Shown here piece by piece: positions 17,971 through 26,848 of a DNA stretch of 64,000 nt. The stretch is from Pseudomonas sp. DTU_2021_1001937_2_SI_NGA_ILE_001. Its GTDB lineage: Bacteria; Pseudomonadota; Gammaproteobacteria; Pseudomonadales; Pseudomonadaceae. Under the pieces are notes generated by a model. The model searched no databases. It was not told the DNA's origin and worked only from the letters and a program-made list of their open reading frames with translations. The stretch is from positions 248,001-312,000 of the forward strand of contig NZ_CP135971.1 of assembly GCF_032463525.1 (NCBI RefSeq). The letters run 5' to 3'. How positions within the stretch are numbered: position 1 is the stretch's first letter; each line of letters begins with the position of its first letter. The position numbers and the translations under genes were made by a program.

Positions 17971-18786
17971 ATGCATCTGGACCTCATCGAATCCATCAGC
18001 CTGGCCGGCAAGGCGCAGGTGCCGAACGACGATCGGGCCGGCTGTGGCGAGCGGCATGCCTGGGTCATCGACGGTGCCACCGACCTCGGCCCGTCGGGGC
18101 TGTTGGGCGAGCGGGGTGGGGCGGCGTGGCTGTCCGGTGTTGCGCATCGTGCATTCATGGCCGCCGAAGGTACCCTGGCCGATATCTGCGGGCAGGTCTT
18201 CGCCAGCGTGGCCACGGCCTATGCGCAGGCGCGCCAGCGTGAACCACAGGGCAAGTGGGAGTTGCCGCAGGCAGCCCTGGCGGCGCTGGCCCTCGAAGGC
18301 CCGGTGCTGGCCTGTGGTTTTCTGGCCGATTGCGTGGTGCTGCACCGCAGCGCCCAGGGCGTGGCCTTCCTGACGCCGGCGCCGGATCGTCATCAGGAAC
18401 GCGCCGAGGCCCTGGCCCTGGGGCCGGGGGCGGGCGCGGGGGCGGTGCGCACGCCAGCGGTGCTGGCCGACCGCCGCGCCGCCCGCGAGCGGCCCAAGGC
18501 GGTGCTCAGCGTGGACGCCGCGCAGGCGGCGAAGGCCATCGAGTATGTACGTGTGGCGGTGGCGCCCGGTGATGACCTGCTGCTGATGAGCGACGGCTTC
18601 GCGGCCTTGCTGGACACCTACCAGGCCTATCAACCGGAAGCCTTCATGCAGCGTTTGCTGGCCACCGGGCTGGCGCCGCTGGCCGAAGAGCTGCGGCGCA
18701 TCGAGCGCGATGACGCGGCCTGCCTGCGCTACCCTCGCTTCAAGGCCAGCGACGATGCCACCGCGCTGTGGCTGCGGGTGAGCTGA
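17971..18786 (+). CDS. PP2C-family serine/threonine protein phosphatase
   Basis: A 271-residue PP2C-like phosphatase. The metal-binding motifs are in order: NDDRAG (Asp20/21), VIDGATD (Asp34-Gly35), LLMSDGF and SDDATALWL at the C-terminus. I chose the ATG at 17971 because GGAG lies 7 bp upstream; the longer frame would run through the intergenic region. It should remove phosphate from Ser/Thr with Mg or Mn. No Hanks-type kinase, FHA protein or type VI secretion gene lies beside it, which is unusual for pseudomonad PP2C genes, so the partner is not apparent. The middle part is compact. Confidence 0.87.
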   Translation: MHLDLIESISLAGKAQVPNDDRAGCGERHAWVIDGATDLGPSGLLGERGGAAWLSGVAHRAFMAAEGTLADICGQVFASVATAYAQARQREPQGKWELPQAALAALALEGPVLACGFLADCVVLHRSAQGVAFLTPAPDRHQERAEALALGPGAGAGAVRTPAVLADRRAARERPKAVLSVDAAQAAKAIEYVRVAVAPGDDLLLMSDGFAALLDTYQAYQPEAFMQRLLATGLAPLAEELRRIERDDAACLRYPRFKASDDATALWLRVS

Positions 18787-18845
18787 GTCCGCCTTGGCCG
18801 CAACACTGATCGCTTAGACCCTTGGCGAGCTTGCTCGTGCAGGGC

Positions 18846-19799
18846 CTAGGTGAACTGCTCGATCAGCCAGTTCTGCAGGCGCAGGCACGCCGGGTCATCG
18901 GCGGTGTCCTGGTTGACCACCAGGTAATGGATTTCGTCCTTGAGCATCACCTCTCCGGCCAGCGGCCTGACCAGGCGGCCCTGGCGTAGCAGCGGCGCGA
19001 CCAGGTGATCCCAGCCCAGCGCCACGCCCTGGTCGTCCAGCACCAGTTGCATCAGCAGGCTGTAGTCGTTGCTGCTGAAGGCCGGGGTGCAGCCGGGCGT
19101 GCGGCTGCCGCTCTGGCTGGCCGGGTGGCTGAACCAGGCGTTCCAGTCGAAGCGCTCGGTCAGCTGTGCGCGCCCGTATGGGTCGAGGTCCAGCAACGCG
19201 GCCTGGCGCAGCCCCTCTGCCGTGCGCAGCTGGGGATGAGCGTCGAGGTAGGCGGGGGTGCATACCGGGTAGATCACTTCATGGAACAGCGCCCGGCGCC
19301 GGTAGCCCGGCCGTTCGTCCAGCGCCTGGCTGATGAAGATGTCCGGGACGATGCCCGGCTCCATGGCCCGGAAGCGTTCCGTGGTGATCACGTTCAGGCG
19401 GATCTCGGGGTTGGCATTGGCAAAGCCCTTGAGCTGTTGTCCCAGGCGCAATGCCGACAGCGCGTGGGTGCAGCACAGGGTCAGGTTGCGGCGGTCGCGG
19501 GTTTCCCGGCGGATGCGTTCAGTGGTCTGGTAGATGTTCAGCATCGACAGCTGCGCCGTGTCCAGCAGCAGGCTGCCGGCGGCGGTCAGGCTGACTTCAC
19601 GGCCCTGGCGCAGGAACAGTTCGGTGCCCAGGTGTTCTTCCAGGTCGCGTATCTGCCGGCTGATCGCCGCCTGGGTCACGCACAGGGCCTCGGCGGCGCG
19701 GCTGAAACTGCGGTAGCGGGCGGCGGCGACGAAGGAGCGCAAAGCCTTGAAAGACGGCATGTTGAGCAGCGCCAGGTCGGTCTGGGAGAGGTTGCGCAT
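18846..19799 (-). CDS. LysR-family regulator, divergent from azlCD
   Basis: A 317-residue LysR-type regulator of the GcvA/AmpR-like type. The HTH spans about residues 13-72 (MPSFKALRSFVAAARYRSFSRAAEAL, VTQAAISRQIRDLEEHLG; given here as separate segments) and the effector domain follows. The ATG at 19799 is preceded by AGGTAG; a second Met 13 codons later is possible. It is transcribed away from azlCD with a 170-bp shared promoter region, so control of amino-acid export is the most likely job. Confidence 0.9.
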   Translation of the reverse strand: MRNLSQTDLALLNMPSFKALRSFVAAARYRSFSRAAEALCVTQAAISRQIRDLEEHLGTELFLRQGREVSLTAAGSLLLDTAQLSMLNIYQTTERIRRETRDRRNLTLCCTHALSALRLGQQLKGFANANPEIRLNVITTERFRAMEPGIVPDIFISQALDERPGYRRRALFHEVIYPVCTPAYLDAHPQLRTAEGLRQAALLDLDPYGRAQLTERFDWNAWFSHPASQSGSRTPGCTPAFSSNDYSLLMQLVLDDQGVALGWDHLVAPLLRQGRLVRPLAGEVMLKDEIHYLVVNQDTADDPACLRLQNWLIEQFT

Positions 19800-19969
19800 A
19801 ACAAAAACTACCTGTTTCGAGGTAAAAAAATTCGGTTCAGCCGCCACCGGCCACGCCCTAGAATCCACCCCAGGGCCAGGCCGGCGCCCAGCATAACGCC
19901 TGGCCTGCCGCCTGGCCGACCTTTGTGCTGCCAGACGCGGCTCACTTTTTTCAGAACAAGGATTTCCCG

Positions 19970-20692
19970 ATGATCGACCCAGGTGCCCGACAGGCCTTCA
20001 TGCTCGGCGTGCGCAAGCTGTTGCCGCTGATTCCCGGGGTGATTCCCTTTGGCCTGGTGACCGGGGTCACGGCCATCGACATGGGCCTGTCGCCCGCTTC
20101 GACCCTGGGCATGACTGCGCTGTTCTATGCCGGCTCGGCACAGATGGCGGCCTTGCAACTGACTCAGGCCGGCGTGGTGCCGATCGCCATCGTGGTCACG
20201 GCGTTGATCATCAATCTGCGCTTCATCATGTATGGGGCGGTCTTCGCCGCCCACCTGCAGCACCTGCCACGGCGCATCACCTGGCCGGCGGCGTACCTGC
20301 TGTCCGACCAGTCGTTCGCCCTGTGCAGCCTGCGCGCCTCGGCGGGGCAGCACGATGCCCGGCTGTTTCCCTTTTACCTCGGCACGGCCATTTCCATGTG
20401 GCTGGCCTGGATGCTCTCGGTGGCCGCGGGGGTGTACGTCGGCGCCAGCATCCCCGGCAGCTGGTCGCTGAGTTTTGCCATTCCGCTGTCGTTCCTGGCC
20501 CTGCTGGTGCCGGGCATTCGCAATGCGCCCAGCCTGGGCGCGGCCGTGGTGGGCGGGCTGCTGGCGGTGTTGCTGGTGCGCCTGCCGTACAACCTGGGGC
20601 TGGTCATCGGCTCGGTGTGCGGCATCGCCACGGGGGTTTGGCTTGAGCAACTGCGTCGGCCGGCGTTTCCAGCCACGGAGCCCGACGCATGA
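19970..20692 (+). CDS. azlC: AzlC-family amino-acid exporter large subunit
   Basis: A 240-residue membrane protein with about seven to eight hydrophobic helices and AzlC family hallmarks: LIPGVIPFGLVTGV, FYAGSAQMAALQL and NLRFIMYGA. With the small AzlD subunit it forms an exporter for branched-chain or related amino acids. The ATG at 19970 has AAGGA 6 bp upstream; the earlier in-frame start has no support. Its stop overlaps the azlD start by 4 bp. It is divergent from a LysR regulator, as in other azlCD loci. Confidence 0.93.
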   Translation: MIDPGARQAFMLGVRKLLPLIPGVIPFGLVTGVTAIDMGLSPASTLGMTALFYAGSAQMAALQLTQAGVVPIAIVVTALIINLRFIMYGAVFAAHLQHLPRRITWPAAYLLSDQSFALCSLRASAGQHDARLFPFYLGTAISMWLAWMLSVAAGVYVGASIPGSWSLSFAIPLSFLALLVPGIRNAPSLGAAVVGGLLAVLLVRLPYNLGLVIGSVCGIATGVWLEQLRRPAFPATEPDA

Positions 20693-21012
20693 GCGATCTG
20701 ACACTGTGGACCACCTTCATCGCCATCGGCCTGGGCACCTTCGCCATTCGCCTGTGTTTCATCGAACTGCATGGTAAGTGGCGCGTGCCGGCGCTGTTCA
20801 CCCGCGCACTGGCCTATGTGCCGGCCAGTGTCATGGCCGCGCTGGCCTTGCCGGCCGTGGTCTACCCGGCAGGCCAGCCCGGTGGGCTGCTGGATAACCC
20901 GCAGGTGCCGGCGGCCATCCTCGCCGCTCTGGTGGCCTGGAAGACGCGCAGTACCGTGGCCACCCTGGCGGTCGGCATGGCTGCGCTGTGGGGGTTGCAA
21001 TACCTGGCCTGA
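20689..21012 (+). CDS. azlD: AzlD-family amino-acid exporter small subunit
   Basis: A 107-residue protein with about four transmembrane helices and the AzlD signature (GTFAIRLCFIEL, YVPASVMAALALP, ALVAWKTRSTVATLAVGM). It pairs with AzlC. ATGA overlap with azlC shows translational coupling. It ends 6 bp before the convergent LysR gene, leaving no room for a separate terminator. Confidence 0.92.
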   Translation: MSDLTLWTTFIAIGLGTFAIRLCFIELHGKWRVPALFTRALAYVPASVMAALALPAVVYPAGQPGGLLDNPQVPAAILAALVAWKTRSTVATLAVGMAALWGLQYLA

Positions 21013-21018
21013 ACGCAG

Positions 21019-21924
21019 TCAGCGCACGCCGATCTCATCCAGCAGCCACTTCTTGAATACCTCGGATGCCTCGTGACGGGTTCGGCGCTTGGGGTACACC
21101 AGGTAGTGGCCGATGTACTGGATGTCATGGGTCAGGCTGCGCAGCGGGGCCACCAGCGCGCCGCTGCGCAGTTCGCCTTCGGCCAGCAGGGTCGATTCCA
21201 GCACCACACCCATGCTGTTCACCGCCGCGGCGATGGCCATGGCGCTGCGGTCGAAGCGCAAGGCGTAGTGGTGCGGGGCGAACAGGTGGTTGGCTTCGAA
21301 CCAGCCTTTCCATTGCAGCATCTGCACTTCGCACTGGATCAGCGTGTGCGAGTAGAGGTCCTGGGGGCTGCGGATGTGCTTTGCGACCTCGGGGCTGCAC
21401 AGCGGGGTGAGGTGCTCCACGGCCAGCGGCACGATTTCGTGCAGGCTGCCGCGCGGCTCGCCGTAGACGATGTCGAGGTCGAAGTCGTCGTTGTCGAAGC
21501 GCGCATAGTCGGTACTCGCCGAGAAGCGCAGATCGATGTGCGGGTAAGCCGCCACGAAGCGCTGCAGGCGCGGCATCAGCCACTGGGTGGCGAAGCTCGG
21601 TGCGGTGTGCAGGCGCAGCGGCGGTGGCTCGTCGGCATTCACCAGGGCAAAGCCGCGTTGCATTTCGTCGAGGCCACGTTGCACGTGTTCCAGCAGCACG
21701 CGGCCCTTGAGAGTCAGGTTCACCTCTCGAGTGGTGCGTTCGAACAACTGCAGGTCGAGGGCTTCTTCCAGCTTGCGGATCGAGTGGCTGACGGCGCTGG
21801 AGGACAGCCCCAGTTCCTGGGCGGCGACCGCGAAGGAGCCGCTGCGCCCGGCTGCCTCGAAGACCCGCAAGGACGATAGCGGCACTTTACGCAGTGCGGC
21901 TATTGGTGAATTTGGTTCACTCAT
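21019..21924 (-). CDS. LysR-family regulator of the split-transketolase operon
   Basis: A 301-residue GcvA-type LysR regulator. The HTH is near residues 14-73 (LSSLRVFEAAGRSGSF, LSSSAVSHSIRKLEEAL). The effector domain has APSFATQWLMPRL and VAAYPHIDLRF. The Met at 21924 (MSEPNSP) is chosen because the frame upstream runs through the divergent promoter. It is transcribed away from the transketolase genes, with 134 bp between the two starts, and is very probably their regulator. Confidence 0.9.
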   Translation of the reverse strand: MSEPNSPIAALRKVPLSSLRVFEAAGRSGSFAVAAQELGLSSSAVSHSIRKLEEALDLQLFERTTREVNLTLKGRVLLEHVQRGLDEMQRGFALVNADEPPPLRLHTAPSFATQWLMPRLQRFVAAYPHIDLRFSASTDYARFDNDDFDLDIVYGEPRGSLHEIVPLAVEHLTPLCSPEVAKHIRSPQDLYSHTLIQCEVQMLQWKGWFEANHLFAPHHYALRFDRSAMAIAAAVNSMGVVLESTLLAEGELRSGALVAPLRSLTHDIQYIGHYLVYPKRRTRHEASEVFKKWLLDEIGVR

Positions 21925-22058
21925 TCTTGTAAAAATGTCCTTTGTAAGCCCGCAATATCGGGTGATAGCGTTGGTTTCAGGTTCCGTTCCGGACTGTTTG
22001 ATGAATCTCATACAGTAGTTCGGCATGGCGACTCTTACATCGCAAGCAGGAATACACA

Positions 22059-22931
22059 ATGACAATAATTCCTCAGCGAGCGCCGACGACGCCGGATACG
22101 CTCGCCCACCTGAAACACCACGCCTGGCGCATCCGCCGCTTCGCCCTGCGCATGGGCGAAGTACAGGGCCAGGGCTATGTCGGCCAGGCCCTGGGCTGGG
22201 CCGATGTGCTGGCCGTCGCCTACTGCCATGCCATGCGTCTCGACCCGGCCAACCCGGAATGGGAGGGCCGCGACCGCTTTCTGCTCTCTCATGGTCACTA
22301 CGCCATCGCGCTGTATGCGGCGCTGCTGGAGGCCGGCGTGCTGCCTGAACAGGAGCTGGAGACCTACGGCGCCGACGACAGCCGCCTGCCGATGTCGGGC
22401 ATGGCCACCTATACCCCCGGCATGGAAATCTCCGGCGGTTCGCTGGGCCAGGGCCTGGCCATCGGCGTAGGCATGGCCCTGGCGCTGCGCATGAAGGGCA
22501 ATCCGGCCTGGGTGTTCAACTCGATGTCCGATGGCGAGCTGGACGAAGGCGCGACCTGGGAAGCCGCCCTGTCGGCGGCGCACCACCAATTGGGCAACCT
22601 GATCGCGCTGGTCGACCTGAACAAGCAGCAGGCCGATGGCAACTCCCATGAGGTGCTGGAGTTCGAACCCCTGGTGGACAAATGGCAGGCCTTCGGCTGG
22701 CACGTGCAGCGGGTCGACGGCAACGACCTGGCAGCGGTGCTGCAGGCGTTCGACAGTGCCATGGCCCTGGAGGCGGCGCAGCCGCGGGTGATTCTCTTCG
22801 ACACCCTGATGGGCAAGGGCGTGGACTTCCTCGAAGACCGCGAGAAGAACCACTTCATCCGCGTCGAGGCGGACGAATGGCAGGCCGCCTTGCGCGCTCT
22901 GGATGATGGCTATGCACAGGGGGCGCAGTGA
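22059..22931 (+). CDS. Transketolase-like protein, N-terminal (TPP-binding) subunit
   Basis: A 290-residue protein matching the N-terminal half of transketolase. The TPP motif is SDGELDEGATWEA ending in DLNKQQ (first Gly of GDG replaced by Ser). Other marks are LSHGHYAIALYAAL and PGMEISGGSLGQGLAIGVGMA. With the next gene it should form a split transketolase that moves two-carbon glycolaldehyde units between sugars. Split transketolases occur outside central metabolism, for instance in apiose catabolism (AptAB), so a sugar or sugar-acid pathway is likely. It is the first gene of a four-gene operon; only 1 bp separates it from the next gene. Confidence 0.92.
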   Translation: MTIIPQRAPTTPDTLAHLKHHAWRIRRFALRMGEVQGQGYVGQALGWADVLAVAYCHAMRLDPANPEWEGRDRFLLSHGHYAIALYAALLEAGVLPEQELETYGADDSRLPMSGMATYTPGMEISGGSLGQGLAIGVGMALALRMKGNPAWVFNSMSDGELDEGATWEAALSAAHHQLGNLIALVDLNKQQADGNSHEVLEFEPLVDKWQAFGWHVQRVDGNDLAAVLQAFDSAMALEAAQPRVILFDTLMGKGVDFLEDREKNHFIRVEADEWQAALRALDDGYAQGAQ

Positions 22932-22932
22932 C

Positions 22933-23934
22933 ATGAGCAACGAAACCACCCACAAGCCGCGGCTGACCACCTCGGCGATGATCGCCTCGATCGCCGCCGA
23001 AGGTCAGCGTACCGAGACGGCGCCCTTCGGCCACGCGCTGGTGGCGGCGGCGCAGCGGGACCCGCGCATCGTCGGCATGAGTGCCGACCTGTCCAAGTAC
23101 ACCGACCTGCACGTGTTCGCCCGCGAGTTTCCCGAGCGGCACCTGCAGATGGGCATGGCCGAGCAGTTGCTGATGGCTGCCGCCGGTGGCATGGCCAAGG
23201 AAGGGCTGGTGCCGTTCGCCACCACCTATGCGGTGTTCGCCACCCGGCGTGCCTATGACTTCATCCACCAGGTGATCGCCGAGGAGCGGCTCAACGTCAA
23301 GATCTGCGCGGCCTTGCCTGGCCTGACCACCGGCTACGGCCCCAGCCACCAGGCCACCGATGACCTGGCGTTGATGCGCGCGGTGCCGGGCATGACGGTG
23401 ATCGACCCTTGCGACGCGCTGGACACCGCCCAGGCTGTGGAAGCCATCGCCGCGCACCACGGGCCGGTGTACATGCGCCTGCTGCGCGGCAAGGTGCCGA
23501 TGGTGCTCGACGAATACGACTACCGCTTCGAACTGGGCAAGGCCAAGCTGCTGCGCGACGGCAAGGACGTGCTGATCATCGCCAGCGGGATCATGACCAT
23601 GCGTGCCCTGGAGGTGGCGCAATTGCTCGGCGATGGCAGTGCCGATGTGGCGGTGCTGCACGTGCCGACCATCAAGCCGCTGGATGAAGCGAGCATCATC
23701 GAAGCCTGCCGGCGCAGCGGGCGCCTGGTGGTGATTGCGGAGAACCACAGTACCGTGGGCGGTTTGTCCGAGGCTGTCGCACTGACCCTGCTCAAGGCGC
23801 GGGTGGCGCCCGAGCTGCGCCAGGTGGCGCTGCCGGACGCCTTCCTGGATGCCGGCGCACTGCCGACGCTGCATGACCGCTACGGCATTTCTGCCGCGGT
23901 GATGGCCGCCAACATTCGTCAATGGCTGGGTTGA
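22933..23934 (+). CDS. Transketolase-like protein, C-terminal subunit
   Basis: A 333-residue protein matching the pyrimidine-binding and C-terminal domains of transketolase. It has the catalytic-Glu motif MGMAEQ, FATTYAVFATRRAYDFI, TTGYGPSHQATDDLA and a C-terminal domain with ENHSTVGGL. I use the ATG at 22933 (MSNETT) just after the first subunit's stop; the earlier in-frame start overlaps that gene without a clear ribosome site. It should heteromerise with the first subunit, since neither alone has a full active site. The 27-residue extension before the core is longer than in many homologues. Confidence 0.92.
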   Translation: MSNETTHKPRLTTSAMIASIAAEGQRTETAPFGHALVAAAQRDPRIVGMSADLSKYTDLHVFAREFPERHLQMGMAEQLLMAAAGGMAKEGLVPFATTYAVFATRRAYDFIHQVIAEERLNVKICAALPGLTTGYGPSHQATDDLALMRAVPGMTVIDPCDALDTAQAVEAIAAHHGPVYMRLLRGKVPMVLDEYDYRFELGKAKLLRDGKDVLIIASGIMTMRALEVAQLLGDGSADVAVLHVPTIKPLDEASIIEACRRSGRLVVIAENHSTVGGLSEAVALTLLKARVAPELRQVALPDAFLDAGALPTLHDRYGISAAVMAANIRQWLG

Positions 23935-23945
23935 GGAGCACGTAC

Positions 23946-24791
23946 ATGAAAGTTGCATTCATCGGCCTGGGGGCCATTGGCCTGCCCATGGCTCAGCAGA
24001 TCCGCCAGGCCGGCCATGCGCTGATCGGTATCGAACTCAGCGAAGCGGGCCGTGAACGGGCGCGTGAGCAGGGCCTGGAGGCCAGCGCTGACTGGCGTGC
24101 TGCGCAGGACGCCGAGGCCGTGGTGGTGATGGTCGCCACCCCGGCGCAGTTGCAGGCCCTGGTGGACAGCTTCGAGCCACTGCGCCCTGGCCAGTACTGG
24201 GTAATCATGAGCACCGTCGGCCCGGCTGCCGTGCGTGAACAAGGTGAACGCCTGGCGGCATGCGGGGCGCGGGTGGTCGATGCACCGGTTACCGGCGGCG
24301 TGGCCCGGGCGCGCACCGGCAGCCTGCTGATCTTCGCCTCCGGGGCGCCTGCAGACGTGCAGGCGGTCAACCCGGTGCTGGCGGCGATGGGTGAGGTCAA
24401 ATCCACCGGGGACAGCATCGGTGACGGCCAGGCCATCAAGGTGGTCAACCAGCACCTGTGTTCGGTGCACCTGGTGGCCGCTGCCGAAGCCCTCAACCTG
24501 GCCCATGCCCTGGGCCTGGACCCAGCCAAGGTACTGGAGCTGGTGGAGCGCGGGGCGGGGGGCTCGTGGATGCTCTCCGACCGTGGCCCGCGCATGCTGC
24601 AGGGCACCGATGCGCAGGTCACCAGCATGGTCGACATCTTCGTCAAGGACAGCGGCCTGGTGGCCGATGCGGCTCAGGCCTGCCATGCCTCGGTGCCGCT
24701 GCTGGACATCGCCCACCAGCGTTTTTCCAGCGCGGCGCAGGCCGGGCTGGGGCAACGTGACGACAGCCGGGTGATCGAAACCTGGCGCTGA
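23946..24791 (+). CDS. NAD(P)-dependent beta-hydroxyacid dehydrogenase (3-hydroxyisobutyrate dehydrogenase family)
   Basis: A 281-residue protein with the N-terminal Rossmann motif GLGAIGLPMAQQI, the family substrate loop DAPVTGGVARARTGSL, the catalytic-Lys helix GDGQAIKVVNQHL and a C-terminal DSGLVADAA segment. The family includes 3-hydroxyisobutyrate dehydrogenase, tartronate-semialdehyde reductase and L-threonate dehydrogenase. Next to a split transketolase and an MHS transporter, oxidation of a sugar acid (threonate- or erythronate-like) or reduction of tartronate semialdehyde is plausible. GAGGAG at about 23933-23938 supports the ATG at 23946. Confidence 0.9.
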   Translation: MKVAFIGLGAIGLPMAQQIRQAGHALIGIELSEAGRERAREQGLEASADWRAAQDAEAVVVMVATPAQLQALVDSFEPLRPGQYWVIMSTVGPAAVREQGERLAACGARVVDAPVTGGVARARTGSLLIFASGAPADVQAVNPVLAAMGEVKSTGDSIGDGQAIKVVNQHLCSVHLVAAAEALNLAHALGLDPAKVLELVERGAGGSWMLSDRGPRMLQGTDAQVTSMVDIFVKDSGLVADAAQACHASVPLLDIAHQRFSSAAQAGLGQRDDSRVIETWR

Positions 24792-24861
24792 AACGGCACA
24801 CATGAAGACCGGGCAGGCGGGCCTGCCCACCCGTACAACAACAATAAAGGCAGGGTTTTCC

Positions 24862-26184
24862 ATGAGTCATTCCACTGAGGTGGCCGCCGGGCCACACGAC
24901 AAGGCTTCGAAAGTCTCCTTCGCCTCCATGGTCGGTTCGGCCGTGGAGAGCTATGACTTCTTCATCTACGGCACAGCGGCCGCCGGCTGGTTCGGCTCGG
25001 TGTTCTTCCACACCACCGAGCCGATCGTCGGCATCCTGGCGGCCTTCGCCACCATGGCGGTGGGCTTTTTCATGCGCCCGCTGGGCGGTTACCTGGCCGG
25101 ACACTACGGCGACCGCATCGGCCGCAAGGCAGTGCTGCTCTGGTCGCTGCTATTGATGGGCGGCGCCACGGTGCTGATCGGTGCGCTGCCCACCTACGAA
25201 CAGGCCGGGGTCGTCGCGCCGCTGCTGCTGATTCTGTTGCGCATGATCCAGGGCATCGGCTTTGGCGCGGAGTGGGGCGGTGCAGTGTTGATGGCCTGTG
25301 AGCATGCGCCACCGCAGCGCCGCGGCTTCTTCGGCGCGGTGCCGCAGATCGGCATTCCGCTTGGTCTGCTGATGGCCAACGGCGCGTTCCTGCTCTCCGG
25401 TGCGCTGCTCGAAGGCGACTGGGTGTGGCGCGCACCCTTCCTGGCCTCGGTGGTGATGGTCGGCGTGGGCATGTGGATTCGCCTGGGGGTCAGCGAGTCG
25501 CCGGAATTCGAGAAGATGAAAGCCGAGAACACCCTGATCCAGCAGCCGGCGCTGACCGTGATCCGCAACGACTGGCGCAAGATCCTGCAGATCGTCGGCC
25601 TGCGCCTGGCGGAAACCGGCGGTTACTACCTGGCCACCAGCTTCATGCTGTCGTACGTGCTGCTGGCCGGGGTGGCGAGCAAGGAAAACGTGCTGTGGGG
25701 CACCCTGGTCGGTTCGGCGCTGGGGCTGGGCAGCCACCTGTTCTTCGGCGCGCTCAGTGACCGCATCGGGCGCAAGAAGGTGTTCCTCATCGGCTCGCTG
25801 TTCACCATCGCCTTCGGCATTCCGCTGTTCCTGCTGATCAACACCGGCGTGGTGGTGCTGATCGTGGTCGCGGTGGCGCTGTCGCTGCTGCTCAGCCACG
25901 ACCCGATCTTCGCCGTGGAGGCGAGCTGGTTCACCGAGCAGTTCCCGGCCAACGTCCGTTCGTCGGGCATTTCCCTGGGCTACAACGGTGCCTCGCTGGT
26001 GGCCGGTGCCTTGCCATTCCTGGCCACCGGCCTTTACGCCATGGTCGGCTGGATCGGACCGGCCCTGTTGTTCAGCGCCTTGGGGGTGATCTCCACCGCT
26101 TGCGCGTTGAAGATGCGCGAGACCGCTCCGGCGGTGGTGGGCGAAGAACAGCTGTCGGGCACGCTGGCCACGGCTGCACACTGA
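24862..26184 (+). CDS. MHS-family MFS transporter (metabolite:proton symporter)
   Basis: A 440-residue 12-helix major-facilitator protein of the MHS type (ShiA/ProP/KgtP-like). Marks are VGSAVESYDFFIYGTAAA, GYLAGHYGDRIGRK between helices 2 and 3, GFGAEWGGAVLMACEHAP, and GALSDRIGRKKVF in the second half. These carriers bring in organic acids or osmolytes with protons. It is the last gene of the split-transketolase operon and so the likely importer of its substrate. The ATG at 24862 is preceded by AAGGCAGGG; the upstream in-frame Met at 24802 lies too early. Confidence 0.9.
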   Translation: MSHSTEVAAGPHDKASKVSFASMVGSAVESYDFFIYGTAAAGWFGSVFFHTTEPIVGILAAFATMAVGFFMRPLGGYLAGHYGDRIGRKAVLLWSLLLMGGATVLIGALPTYEQAGVVAPLLLILLRMIQGIGFGAEWGGAVLMACEHAPPQRRGFFGAVPQIGIPLGLLMANGAFLLSGALLEGDWVWRAPFLASVVMVGVGMWIRLGVSESPEFEKMKAENTLIQQPALTVIRNDWRKILQIVGLRLAETGGYYLATSFMLSYVLLAGVASKENVLWGTLVGSALGLGSHLFFGALSDRIGRKKVFLIGSLFTIAFGIPLFLLINTGVVVLIVVAVALSLLLSHDPIFAVEASWFTEQFPANVRSSGISLGYNGASLVAGALPFLATGLYAMVGWIGPALLFSALGVISTACALKMRETAPAVVGEEQLSGTLATAAH

Positions 26185-26338
26185 CCGCGGCTTGCGGGGC
26201 GGGTGGTCGTCAGGCGGCCCGCCTTGCAATCCGGCGGCGTGTGTAGGCTGAAGCGGTCACTGACGTGCTGCGCTGGTCAATGCCTGGGTTTCTCGGTTAG
26301 GGTCGGGGCTTCGCGACTCGACACCCACGAGGCCCTGG

Positions 26339-26797
26339 ATGGTTTCTTCTCTTTTGCGCCCCGAACCTGCGCCGTTGCTGGCTCCCGGCGAGACCGTGGT
26401 GCTGTTCGATGGGGTGTGCAAGCTGTGCAACGGCTGGGCGCAGTTCGTAATCCGTCACGACCGCCGGCAGCGCATCCGCCTGGCCACCGTACAGTCGGCC
26501 GAAGGCCAGGCGCTGCTGGCCTGGGCCGGGCTGCCGCTGGATCGCTTCGATACCATGGCGACCATTCGTGACCGGCACTACTGGGTGCGTTCCGAAGCCT
26601 TCTTCGAGGTGGTGCGGCAGTTGCCGGGGCTGTGGCCGTGGTTGCGGGTGTTGCGTGTGGTGCCGGAGCGTCTGCGTGACCTGGGCTACGACTGGGTGGC
26701 GCGTAACCGTTACCGCTGGTTCGGCCGCCATGCGCAATGCCTGATGCCCACTGCGGACCACCAGCGGCGTTTCCTGCACAGTGATGTGCTGCGCTGA
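26339..26797 (+). CDS. DCC-family thiol-disulfide oxidoreductase-like protein (DUF393)
   Basis: A 152-residue protein with the DCC signature FDGVCKLCNGW (DxxCxxC) near residue 24, followed by RHDRRQRIRLATVQSAEGQ. DUF393 proteins are predicted thioredoxin-like oxidoreductases; no substrate is known. It stands alone, 154 bp after the MHS transporter and convergent with the DUF4198 gene, with a strong stem-loop between them. Confidence 0.88.
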   Translation: MVSSLLRPEPAPLLAPGETVVLFDGVCKLCNGWAQFVIRHDRRQRIRLATVQSAEGQALLAWAGLPLDRFDTMATIRDRHYWVRSEAFFEVVRQLPGLWPWLRVLRVVPERLRDLGYDWVARNRYRWFGRHAQCLMPTADHQRRFLHSDVLR

Positions 26798-26803
26798 CCC
26801 GAG

Positions 26804-26837
26804 CCTGCTGCACCGCCGGGTAACGCGGCGCAGCAGG
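26804..26837. terminator. Strong stem-loop between convergent genes
   Basis: CCTGCTGC-A-CCGC at 26804-26816 pairs with GCGG-C-GCAGCAGG at 26825-26837 around an 8-base loop. It lies 7 bp after the DCC gene stop and 12 bp before the end of the opposite DUF4198 gene, so it probably ends transcription from both sides. T-tracts are weak. Confidence 0.5.
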
Positions 26838-26848
26838 TCATGCCGGGG

